Shown in pieces: positions 1 to 6,438 of a DNA stretch of 34,482 nt. Origin of the DNA: Pseudomonadota bacterium (GTDB lineage: Bacteria > Pseudomonadota > Alphaproteobacteria > Acetobacterales > Acetobacteraceae); NCBI GenBank assembly GCA_021845985.1, contig JAJZES010000009.1:1-34482 (forward strand), given 5' to 3'. The translations under genes and the position numbers were made by a program. The notes beneath the pieces are model-generated. The model made no database searches. It had not been told where the DNA came from and saw nothing but the letters and a program-made list of their open reading frames with translations. Each line of letters opens with the position of its first letter. Positions within the stretch are counted from its first letter, which is position 1.

Positions 1-2
1 GA

Positions 3-218
3 TTCCCCCCTCAGGACTACGCAACCCCGTTCTTATCGAAGAACATCCCCTACCCGGAGGTTACCGATCCCGCGGATCCCCCGATCAGACCTGAGCGTCA
101 CGTGGCGAACTCCATGACATCCGTCCGGGTTACAATCGCGCGCGCTATCGCAAGAACCCTACCGCGCTGCCCATGCTGCCAGCAAGCTACACGCAGGATG
201 CACCTTATGACACAGTAA
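3..218 (+). CDS. C-terminal end of an unrecognised protein, cut by the window edge
   Basis: An uninterrupted plus-strand frame enters from the left edge and ends at TAA 216-218, giving about 71 residues. The composition is protein-like: proline-rich and acidic first, then basic, with a CPCC cluster near the end (RCPCCQQATRR) that could be half of a zinc ribbon. I do not recognise the family. It ends within a few bases of the point where the opposite-strand DUF6941-like fragment loses its similarity (about position 219). This is what would be seen if an inserted element carrying this gene had truncated that one. A transposase or other mobile-element gene is possible but unproven. The frame is short, so it could also be chance. 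Confidence 0.35.
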   Translation, partial: FPPQDYATPFLSKNIPYPEVTDPADPPIRPERHVANSMTSVRVTIARAIARTLPRCPCCQQATRRMHLMTQ

Positions 219-307
219 GAATAAACCCCAATCAGAATATCCTTGCCCGTCGCTTCCTTTCGGACGTCGTCACAAACAACAACCGAGTGAACGATGAAGT
301 CCTCCAT
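98..307 (-). pseudogene. Truncated DUF6941-like protein (N-terminal 30 residues only)
   Basis: The minus-strand frame starts MEDFIVHSVVVCDDVRKE and runs to about GKDILIGVYS (residue 30). This is the kind of N terminus I associate with DUF6941-type proteins of unknown function. From residue 31 on (about position 219 leftward) the sequence becomes Cys/Arg-rich and unlike the family, and ends after 69 codons, so the gene appears truncated. The break coincides with the stop codon of the plus-strand frame at 3-218. It lies 115 bp downstream of the XRE regulator gene in the same direction and may once have been the last gene of that operon. The family assignment is from memory of the motif only. 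Confidence 0.42.
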
Positions 308-421
308 TATATCACCAAAATATTTGCGCGCGTGTCATTGCCCCCGGAGCCGGCGGGCTTGATTTCAATGATTTCCTTGGCCGGCTCTCCGACCAAATGA
401 TGTGCATTTCGCTGTGGACGA

Positions 422-676
422 TCAGCGAAAAAAAACAACCTTGAATTCCAGTTCCGCACCGACGGCATACAGCAGGTCGCTGACCGTATCAATCGTCCAG
501 TTCGCCGGCCCAGACAACCACCGGCTGATTTGCGACGGGTGCATTTCCAGCTTGTCGGCAATGTCTCGTTTGCGCAGGCCGGAGGCTTCGGCGACCGATT
601 CGATTGCCACGGCGACCGTTTCGTGAAGCCTGTTGCGTTGCCTTTGCCGGAAGTAGATTTTGTCCACCTCGATCAT
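422..676 (-). CDS. XRE-family helix-turn-helix regulator, antitoxin-like
   Basis: An 84-residue protein that is almost entirely one Cro/C1-type HTH domain. The region RKRDIADKLEMHPSQISRWL (about residues 36-55) has the spacing of helix 2, turn and recognition helix, and GLRKRDIA and WTIDTVSDLLYAVG match the helices either side. Small single-domain XRE proteins of this kind act as DNA-binding repressors, often as antitoxins that autoregulate their own operon. Its ATG overlaps the stop codon of the upstream gene (ATGA, 673-676), so the two are translationally coupled. The partner (673-1193) is not a toxin I recognise, so a toxin-antitoxin role is only suggested by the layout. Base composition is less GC-rich than the core genes to the right. 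Confidence 0.8.
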   Translation of the reverse strand: MIEVDKIYFRQRQRNRLHETVAVAIESVAEASGLRKRDIADKLEMHPSQISRWLSGPANWTIDTVSDLLYAVGAELEFKVVFFR

Positions 677-1193
677 CGCTTTAGTCCCATTTGCCTGGTT
701 GCGTTGGTGGTTATGTAGTCTTCAAACGCGGCACCCAAGAACGGCAGCAAGCTGCCAAATATTTCCTGCCATGACTGTTCGCACTGAACCAGATTGATGT
801 CCCACGCCATGTCCCCCTTGGCGCGCAATGTTTTCCGCTCAACCGCGTGAGTCGCCACAAACACGTCGGGTTCAGCAAACCTGCCAAACACCCTGATTGA
901 CGGAGAGGGCCGAACGCTGCGAATCTCCCATCGTTCGTATTTTTCGGGACGAGCCATTTCATATAGTCCTGGGTAATTCTGCCACCTTCCACGAAGTGGG
1001 AAAAGTCAGCCGCCAGCCATGCCCATCGCTCGGCCCGCTTCCTGTCGTCGGCCATAGTCGCCGCGTCCATCTCGGCCGCGAGATGCCCGGTCATGAGCAG
1101 CGCCCTTGGTGTGCCACCCCAACGGTGGCGCGGTCTGTAGGGAACAAGTCGCCCATCCGCCTTAGCCGCTTCAATCGCCGCTGAAATTGACAT
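673..1193 (-). pseudogene. Frameshifted conserved hypothetical protein upstream of the XRE gene
   Basis: Two minus-strand frames fit together as one protein of about 173 residues. The first part begins at ATG 1193 (MSISAAIEAAKADGR) and reads well to GGRITQDYMKWLVPK. The second part continues in the -1 frame with KYERWEIRSVRPSPSIRVFG, then FAEPDVFVATH, and ends at 673. The switch falls at five T's (940-944; AAAAA on the coding strand), and one extra base there would restore a single frame. The first frame stays open to 711 but turns into Cys/Trp/Arg-rich nonsense. Alternatives are a separate downstream gene starting at ATG 957 (94 aa, with CAGGA about nine bases upstream), or a sequencing error. 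The WEIRS...RVFGRFA...DVFVAT core looks like a conserved family, but I cannot name a function. It overlaps the XRE gene by four bases. Confidence 0.55.
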
Positions 1194-1344
1194 ATAACGC
1201 AATTTCCCTGACCTGGGCGAGCGAGACGTTCACATCGCCGCGACACTGCAGGCAGTTGGCGGAGCCGTCAAACCGGCCGGCCAATCGGGTCCAGCCGATC
1301 GTATCGGTCCGATTTCACCCGATTGCCCCGGCCCGGAAAAGAAA

Positions 1345-1362
1345 CCCACTTGCCCAGGTGGG
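1345..1362. other. Small hairpin upstream of the GTG 1387 gene
   Basis: CCCACTT (1345-1351) and AGGTGGG (1356-1362) pair around a GCCC loop, with one G-T wobble. It lies in the 193-bp spacer between the divergent starts at 1193 and 1387, about 25 bp before the GTG start. It could be a leader hairpin or an operator half, or chance in GC-rich DNA. I saw no convincing promoter boxes in this spacer. Confidence 0.22.
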
Positions 1363-1386
1363 GGCATTCATGTTCTTGTTCCGTTC

Positions 1387-1989
1387 GTGAACGCCGAAAC
1401 CCCCCTCCCCCCGGCCGAACGCCTCGCCCGCATCATCGATGATGTGTGCAAGGCCGCGGCGGCACGCGCGCCGCGCGGGTTTCTCGCCATCCCGATCCTG
1501 ATGCTGCTGTGGGCGCGGCTGAAACGGATGTCCTTGCGCATCACCCGCCTCGCCGCCCGCGCCGCCGCCGGGACTTTGCGCACCCCCCCGCGCGCTGCTC
1601 CCCGCCAGCCGCTGTCCCGCCGACCGCCGGCCACGCCGCCGCGCCGCCTGCCGAGACGCACCGGCTGGCTGTGCCAGCCGGTGCCGGCGGCCTGCGCCTA
1701 TGCCTCGCAATTGCAGCATCTGCTGAACGAGCCGGACATGCGCGCGCTGCTCGACGCCGCCCCCGGCATCGACCGGCTGCTGCGCCCGTTCTGCCGCATG
1801 CTCGGCGTCGCCCGACCAAAACTCCCGCCCCGCTCAAACCAGCGTCCAAGCCAGCGGCCAACCCGCCGGCCAGCCGCGCCCCGCGCCGCCGCGCCGGCGG
1901 CGCAGCGATCGGCCGGGGTGCCGGCGCGCGACCTGCCGCACCGCCGACCCCGCCCGGCGCGGGCGCCACCCCTAAGGTACCGCGAATGA
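1387..1989 (+). CDS. Hypothetical Pro/Arg-rich protein, lineage-specific
   Basis: A 200-residue protein from a GTG start (1387). The first part, MNAETPLPPAERLARIIDDV, leads into a short hydrophobic stretch GFLAIPILMLLWARL (about residues 31-45) that could anchor it in the membrane. A basic proline-rich linker follows, then a better-ordered block AYASQLQHLLNEPDMRALLD ... RLLRPFCRMLGV (about residues 104-141) that reads like a conserved C-terminal motif. I associate this pattern with uncharacterised Acetobacteraceae proteins; no function is known to me. After residue 141 the frame becomes almost pure Arg/Pro. A neighbouring frame (TKTPAPLKPASKPAANPP...) reads more naturally from about 1815, next to an AAAA run, so a frameshift there or a degenerate low-complexity tail is possible. 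Confidence 0.58.
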   Translation: MNAETPLPPAERLARIIDDVCKAAAARAPRGFLAIPILMLLWARLKRMSLRITRLAARAAAGTLRTPPRAAPRQPLSRRPPATPPRRLPRRTGWLCQPVPAACAYASQLQHLLNEPDMRALLDAAPGIDRLLRPFCRMLGVARPKLPPRSNQRPSQRPTRRPAAPRAAAPAAQRSAGVPARDLPHRRPRPARAPPLRYRE

Positions 1990-2253
1990 CCCATAATCCG
2001 CGCATCCGCGCCCCGGCGATGGCCTCAAGCCGTCCTGCCGGCGCGGCCGGCTGCCGGTGCCGCCGGGGCCACGGCGGCCGGGCACGTTCGGGCAAGAATT
2101 GGCCTTCCCGCCGCCCGGCCGGACGCGCCACTATGCCGGCCGCTTCGGCACGCAGGCCGGGGCGATGACCGACGGAGCAGGCAGCATGGCCGATCGCGGC
2201 CGAGATAGCGGCGTCCGGCCCCCGCCGCGCACCGCCGGTGGCGGCGCCGGGGC
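1990..2253 (+). other. Spacer with no firmly supported gene
   Basis: This 264-bp GC-rich spacer separates the Pro/Arg-rich protein from the class II aldolase. A frame beginning ATGACCC at 1986, overlapping the previous stop as ATGA, encodes 60 Arg/Ala-rich residues. Another frame (about 2003-2257) reads FGQELAFPPPGRTRHYAGRF, then overlaps the aldolase start. Neither has clear domain content, and both could be an out-of-frame tail of the preceding gene. I see no terminator or RNA gene here. Confidence 0.3.
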
Positions 2254-3228
2254 ATGACCGACGATGCCGAATTGCGCGCCCTGCTGCGCTACAGCGCGGC
2301 GATCGGCGCCGATCCGGCGCTGGTCCAGGGCGCCGGCGGCAACGTCTCGCTCAAGCGCGACGGGCTGCTGTGGGTGAAGGCCTCGGGCACCTGGCTCGCA
2401 GCGGCCGAGCGGCAGCCGATCATGGTGCCGGTGCATCTGCCGCCGCTGCTGGCGGCGATCGCCGCCGACGATGCGGCGGCGATGGAGGATGCCTCCCGCT
2501 TCGTCGCCACTGGGCAGGACGCGACCGGCCTGCGCCCCTCGATCGAGACGACGCTGCACGCGCTGCTGCCGCATCCGGTGGTGGTGCATGTGCATTGCGT
2601 CGAGACCCTCGCCTGGGCCTGCCGGCGCGATGCCGAAACGGTGCTGGCGCCGAAGCTGGCCGGGCTGCGCTGGCGCTTCATCCCTTATGTCCGGCCGGGG
2701 GCGCCGCTCACCCGCAGCATCGCCCGGCGCATGCACCCGGCAACCGACGTGCTGGTGCTCGGCAATCACGGCGTGGTGGCGGGCGGGGCGGATACCGCCG
2801 CCGCCGGCCGATTGATCGCCGAGGTGGCGCGGCGCCTGCGCCGCCAGCCGCGCGCCGCGCCGCCGCCGGATGCGCGCCGCCTGTCGGCCGCTGGCTACCA
2901 CCCTGTTGCCGAGGCGCATGGCCTCGCCACCGACCCCGCAGCCCTCGCCGTCGCCCGCCTCGGCTCGCTCTACCCGGACCATGTCATCTTCCTCGGCCCC
3001 GGCATTTCCCTGCGCCCCGGCGCGGCGCCGCTGTGGGTGGTGGCCGGCGCCGGGGTGCTGCTGCGCAACGACGCCTCGGCCGGCGCCGCGGCGCTGGCGC
3101 GCTGCCTCGCCGATGTCACGGCGCGGCTCGATGTCGCCGAACCGATCGCCCCCCTCAGCGGCGAGGACGAAGCGGCGCTGCTCGGCTGGGATGCCGAGAC
3201 CTACCGCCAGAGTGTGGACCGGCGATGA
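2254..3228 (+). CDS. Class II aldolase/adducin-family protein
   Basis: A 324-residue protein with a class II aldolase fold in its N-terminal 200 residues. Visible motifs are GAGGNVS (26-32) and SGTW (44-47) for phosphate/substrate binding, a likely catalytic Glu at 98 in SIETTLHALLPH, and the zinc ligands His112/His114 (VHVH) and His172 (GNHGVV). Enzymes of this family cleave phosphorylated hydroxy-ketoses or act as epimerases/dehydratases; the pattern resembles the aldolase half of RhaD-type proteins. The roughly 120-residue C-terminal part is extra and less recognisable. The stop overlaps the start of the TPP-enzyme gene (ATGA 3225-3228), so the two products probably act in one short pathway of aldol cleavage and decarboxylation. 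The substrate cannot be told from sequence. Confidence 0.85.
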   Translation: MTDDAELRALLRYSAAIGADPALVQGAGGNVSLKRDGLLWVKASGTWLAAAERQPIMVPVHLPPLLAAIAADDAAAMEDASRFVATGQDATGLRPSIETTLHALLPHPVVVHVHCVETLAWACRRDAETVLAPKLAGLRWRFIPYVRPGAPLTRSIARRMHPATDVLVLGNHGVVAGGADTAAAGRLIAEVARRLRRQPRAAPPPDARRLSAAGYHPVAEAHGLATDPAALAVARLGSLYPDHVIFLGPGISLRPGAAPLWVVAGAGVLLRNDASAGAAALARCLADVTARLDVAEPIAPLSGEDEAALLGWDAETYRQSVDRR

Positions 3229-3809
3229 GCGCCGGCATGCTCGACCGGCGGCTGGTGGTGGCGGCGCTGCTGCACGATCCGGGCGATCTGCTGGTGGTGA
3301 CCGGCCTTGGCGCGGCGACCTACGACGCCGCCGCCGCCGGCGACCGGCCACTCAATTTCTACCTGTGGGGGGCGATGGGCGGGGCGGCGATGGTCGGCCT
3401 CGGCCTCGCGCTGGCGCAGCCGTCACGCCGGGTGCTGGTGCTGACCGGCGATGGCGAGATGCTGATGGGGCTGGGGGCGCTTGCCACCATCGCGGTGCAG
3501 GCGCCGGACAATCTCGCCATCGCGGTGCTCGACAACGGGCGTTTTGGCGAGACCGGGTCGCAGCACAGCCACACCGCCCACGGCGCCGACCTCGCCGCCA
3601 TCGCCCTGGGCTGCGGCTGGCGCAGCGTCTGCACCGTCTCCGCGGCGGCGGAACTCGACCCGCTGCGGGCGCGGCTGCGGCGCGAGGCGCTGTTGGCGGT
3701 GCTGCGGATCGCCCCCGACGATCCGCCGCGGGTGCTGCCGCCGCGCGACGGCGCGCTGCTGCATCACCGCTTCCGCGCCGCGCTCAGCCGAAGCTCAACG
3801 CCACCTTGA
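3225..3809 (+). CDS. TPP-dependent enzyme, beta-subunit-like (sulfopyruvate/phosphonopyruvate decarboxylase type)
   Basis: A 194-residue protein corresponding to the C-terminal, TPP-pyrophosphate-binding half of 2-oxoacid decarboxylases. The Mg/TPP motif is clear: GDGE at 75-78 and Asn at about 104 in VLDNGRFGETG, with about 26 residues between. WGAMGGAAMVGLGLAL (48-63) is the usual helix before it. The size matches the separate beta subunits of sulfopyruvate or phosphonopyruvate decarboxylase (ComE-like). Those need an alpha subunit carrying the pyrimidine-binding domain, and none is encoded here. Either the partner is elsewhere or the enzyme works differently. It is translationally coupled to the aldolase and lies 26 bp before the exonuclease gene. 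The exact reaction is unknown. Confidence 0.8.
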   Translation: MSAGMLDRRLVVAALLHDPGDLLVVTGLGAATYDAAAAGDRPLNFYLWGAMGGAAMVGLGLALAQPSRRVLVLTGDGEMLMGLGALATIAVQAPDNLAIAVLDNGRFGETGSQHSHTAHGADLAAIALGCGWRSVCTVSAAAELDPLRARLRREALLAVLRIAPDDPPRVLPPRDGALLHHRFRAALSRSSTPP

Positions 3810-3835
3810 TCGCCGGCGACCGAGTCGCGGCCGCC

Positions 3836-4852
3836 ATGCCGCACCCCGAAACCTGGCTCCGGGTGACGCCAGCCGGCCTGTGGTGCGAACCGGGCGGGTT
3901 CTTCATCGACCCGCTGCGCGCCGTCGATCGCGCCGTCATCACCCACGCCCATTCCGACCACGCCCGCCCCGGCCACCGCGCCGTGCTGGCCAGCGCCGAG
4001 ACCATCGCCCTGCTGCGCACCCGGCTGGGCGCGGGCGCCTTCGGCACGACGATGGCGCTCGGCTGGGGTGAGCGGCTGCGGCTGGACGAGGTGACGCTGT
4101 GGCTGGAGCCGGCCGGGCATGTGCTCGGCGCGGCCCAGGTGGCGCTGCAGTGGCGCGGCAGCCGCGTCGTGGTCAGCGGCGATTACAAGCGGGTGGCGGA
4201 CCCGACGGCGCGCGGCTTCGTGCCGGTGGCGTGCGATGTCTTCGTCACCGAGGCGACCTTCGCCCTGCCGGTGTTCCGCCACCCGCCGCCGGCGCAGGAG
4301 ATCGCCCGGCTGCTCGACAGCGTGGCGCTGTTCCCCGGCCGCAGCCATGTCGTCGGCTGCTATGCGCTCGGCAAATGCCAGCGGCTGATTGCCCTGCTGC
4401 GCGCCGCCGGCTGGGACCGGCCGATCTGGCTGCACGGGGCGCATGTGGCGCTGTGCGAGACCTATGCGGCGCTCGGCGTGCCGCTCGGCGATCTGCGGCC
4501 GGCGACGCAGGCGGCGGCGTCCGATCTGGCCGGCGCCATCGTGCTGGCGCCGCCCTCGGCGATCGCCGATCGCTGGGCGCGGCGGTTGGCCGACCCGGTG
4601 GTGTGCGCCGCCTCCGGCTGGATGCGGGTGCGCGGGCGGGCGCGCCAGGGCGGCGTCGAACTGCCGCTGGTGATTTCCGACCATGCCGACTGGGACGAAC
4701 TGAACGCGACGCTGGACGAGGTCGGCGCGCCCGAGGTGTGGGTCACCCATGGCCGCGAGGAGGCGCTGATCCATGCCGCCGGCAAGCGCGGCATCACCGG
4801 TCGGGCGCTGCGGCTGCTCGGCTATGGCGACGAGGATGCCGCCGCCGCATGA
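3836..4852 (+). CDS. Ligase-associated DNA exonuclease, metallo-beta-lactamase fold
   Basis: A 338-residue protein of the ligase-associated 3'-exonuclease family (TIGR04122-like; mRNA 3'-end-processing/CPSF-type fold). The opening TPAGLWCEPGGFFIDP is typical. The metal motif THAHSDHARPGH gives His37, His39, Asp41 and His42, and later ligands appear in GHVLGAAQV, SGDYKR, ISDHADW and the C-terminal THGREEAL. The family is found beside ATP-dependent DNA ligases and is thought to trim DNA ends for repair. Its stop overlaps the ligase start (ATGA 4849-4852), as in the known cassette. I chose ATG 3836 because homology starts there; the frame remains open upstream, but only as a shadow of the TPP gene. 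Confidence 0.93.
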   Translation: MPHPETWLRVTPAGLWCEPGGFFIDPLRAVDRAVITHAHSDHARPGHRAVLASAETIALLRTRLGAGAFGTTMALGWGERLRLDEVTLWLEPAGHVLGAAQVALQWRGSRVVVSGDYKRVADPTARGFVPVACDVFVTEATFALPVFRHPPPAQEIARLLDSVALFPGRSHVVGCYALGKCQRLIALLRAAGWDRPIWLHGAHVALCETYAALGVPLGDLRPATQAAASDLAGAIVLAPPSAIADRWARRLADPVVCAASGWMRVRGRARQGGVELPLVISDHADWDELNATLDEVGAPEVWVTHGREEALIHAAGKRGITGRALRLLGYGDEDAAAA

Positions 4853-6429
4853 TCGCCTTCGCCGCGCTGCTGGAGCGGCTCGCCTTCACCCCCGGACGCC
4901 ACGCCAAGATCGCCCTGCTGCGGCGCTATTTCGCCACCGCCGCCGACCCCGACCGCGGCATCGGCCTCGCCGCGCTGACCGGCGAACTGCGCTTCACCGC
5001 GGCCAGGCCGGGGCTGATCCGCGATCTGCTGGCGGCGCGCACCGACCCCGAACTGTTTGCCCTCTCGTACGACTATGTCGGCGATCTGGCCGAGACCGCG
5101 GCGCTGATGTGGCCGGCCGCGCCGGGCGCGGCAGCGCCGCCGGGTCTCGCCGCGGTGGTGGCGGCGCTGATCGCGACGCCGAAGGCCGAACTGCCGGCGA
5201 TGCTCGCCGGCTGGCTCGATGCGTCCGATGCGTCGGTGCGGCTGGCGCTGCTCAAGCTGATCACCGGCGGGCTGCGCGTCGGCGTCTCGGCGCGGCTGGC
5301 GAAACTGGCGCTGGCGGAACGCGCCGAGGGGCGCGTCTCGGCCGACGCCATCGAGGAGGTCTGGCACGGGCTGGCGCCGCCCTACACGGCGCTGTTCGCC
5401 TGGGTCGAGGGGCGCGGCGCGCGGCCCGACCCGGCCGGGGCGCCGGTGTTCCGCCCGCCGATGCTGGCGCACCCGATCGCCCCGGCCGACCTCGCCGCGC
5501 TCGACCCGGCGGCGTTCCGCGCCGAGTGGAAATGGGACGGCATCCGGGTGCAACTGGTGGCCACCGCCGGCGCGCGGCGGCTCTATTCGCGCGGCGCCGA
5601 GGACATCTCCGTCGGCTTCCCCGAGATCGTCGCGGCGATGGATTTCGTCGGCGTGCTGGACGGCGAGTTGCTGGTGGTGCGCGACGGCGTGGTGGCGCCG
5701 TTCGCCGATCTGCAGCTGCGGCTCAACCGGCGCACCGCAGGCGCCAGGCTGCTGCGCGACCATCCGGCCTTCGTCCGGCTCTACGACATCTTGTTCGACG
5801 GCAGCGAGGATCTGCGCGCGCTGAGCTTCGACGCGCGGCGGGCGCGGCTGGAGGCGTGGTCGGCGCGGCTGCGGCCGGCCCGCATGGACCTTTCCCCGAT
5901 GATCGGTTTCGCCACCCTCGCCGAGTTGGCGGCGCTGCGCGACGGGGCGCGGGCGGCGGCGATCGAGGGGCTGATGCTCAAGCGCGGCGACGCCCCCTAT
6001 CTGCCCGGCCGGCCGCGCGGGCTGTGGTGGAAATGGAAGCGCGATCCGCTGACCATCGACGCGGTGCTGATGTATGCCCAGCGCGGCCACGGCAAGCGCA
6101 GCAGCTTTTATTCCGACTACACCTTCGGCCTGTGGCGCGGCGCGGAGCTGGTGCCGGTGGGCAAGGCCTGTTCCGGTTTCACCGATCAGGAGCTGGTGTT
6201 TCTCGACCGCTGGGTGCGCAACCACACCGTCGCCCGTTTCGGCCCGGTGCGGGAGGTGGACAAGGCGCTGGTGCTGGAAGTGGCGTTCGACGCGGCGCAG
6301 CCCTCGGCGCGGCATAAATCGGGGGTGGCGCTGCGCTTCCCGCGCATCGCCCGGCTGCGCCCCGACAAACCGGCCGACGCCGCCGACCGGCTGGAGACGC
6401 TGATGGCGAGCATCACCCCGCGCGGCTGA
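4849..6429 (+). CDS. ATP-dependent DNA ligase of the bacterial exonuclease-linked type
   Basis: A 526-residue ATP-dependent DNA ligase (LigB/LigC-like, TIGR04120-type). It has an N-terminal helical DNA-binding domain (about 1-200) with the LLKLITGGLRVGVSARL signature. The nucleotidyltransferase domain follows, with catalytic Lys228 in motif I (EWKWDGIRVQ), motif III VLDGELLV, motif IV EGLMLKRGDAPY and motif V WWKWKRDPL. A C-terminal OB-fold ends in VLEVAFDAAQPSARHKSG. It seals nicks after adenylation and probably works with the exonuclease immediately upstream in double-strand-break or gap repair. In many proteobacteria an Lhr-like helicase and a PdeM phosphoesterase follow in the same operon. 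Here the next gene is convergent, so those two are missing or elsewhere. Confidence 0.94.
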   Translation: MIAFAALLERLAFTPGRHAKIALLRRYFATAADPDRGIGLAALTGELRFTAARPGLIRDLLAARTDPELFALSYDYVGDLAETAALMWPAAPGAAAPPGLAAVVAALIATPKAELPAMLAGWLDASDASVRLALLKLITGGLRVGVSARLAKLALAERAEGRVSADAIEEVWHGLAPPYTALFAWVEGRGARPDPAGAPVFRPPMLAHPIAPADLAALDPAAFRAEWKWDGIRVQLVATAGARRLYSRGAEDISVGFPEIVAAMDFVGVLDGELLVVRDGVVAPFADLQLRLNRRTAGARLLRDHPAFVRLYDILFDGSEDLRALSFDARRARLEAWSARLRPARMDLSPMIGFATLAELAALRDGARAAAIEGLMLKRGDAPYLPGRPRGLWWKWKRDPLTIDAVLMYAQRGHGKRSSFYSDYTFGLWRGAELVPVGKACSGFTDQELVFLDRWVRNHTVARFGPVREVDKALVLEVAFDAAQPSARHKSGVALRFPRIARLRPDKPADAADRLETLMASITPRG

Positions 6430-6436
6430 GGCCGCG
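6421..6436. terminator. GC hairpin between convergent ligase and glycosyltransferase genes
   Basis: CGCGGC (6421-6426) and GCCGCG (6431-6436) form a perfect six-base stem around TGAG, which contains the ligase stop codon. The convergent gene stops at 6439, so only nine bases separate the two coding regions. There is no T-tract, so if it terminates transcription it does so weakly or with help, possibly in both directions. Confidence 0.38.
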
Positions 6437-6438
6437 GC

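Noticed and set aside
938-948. Programmed -1 ribosomal frameshifting at the AAAAA run
   Set aside because: The sequence in the zero frame is G AAA AAT, not a standard X XXY YYZ slippery site, and no strong downstream structure was evident; an indel is simpler.
2131-3351. Long minus-strand open frame opposite the aldolase gene (about 400 codons)
   Set aside because: Arg/Ala/Gly-rich low-complexity product caused by high-GC antisense shadowing; the plus strand has clear aldolase motifs.
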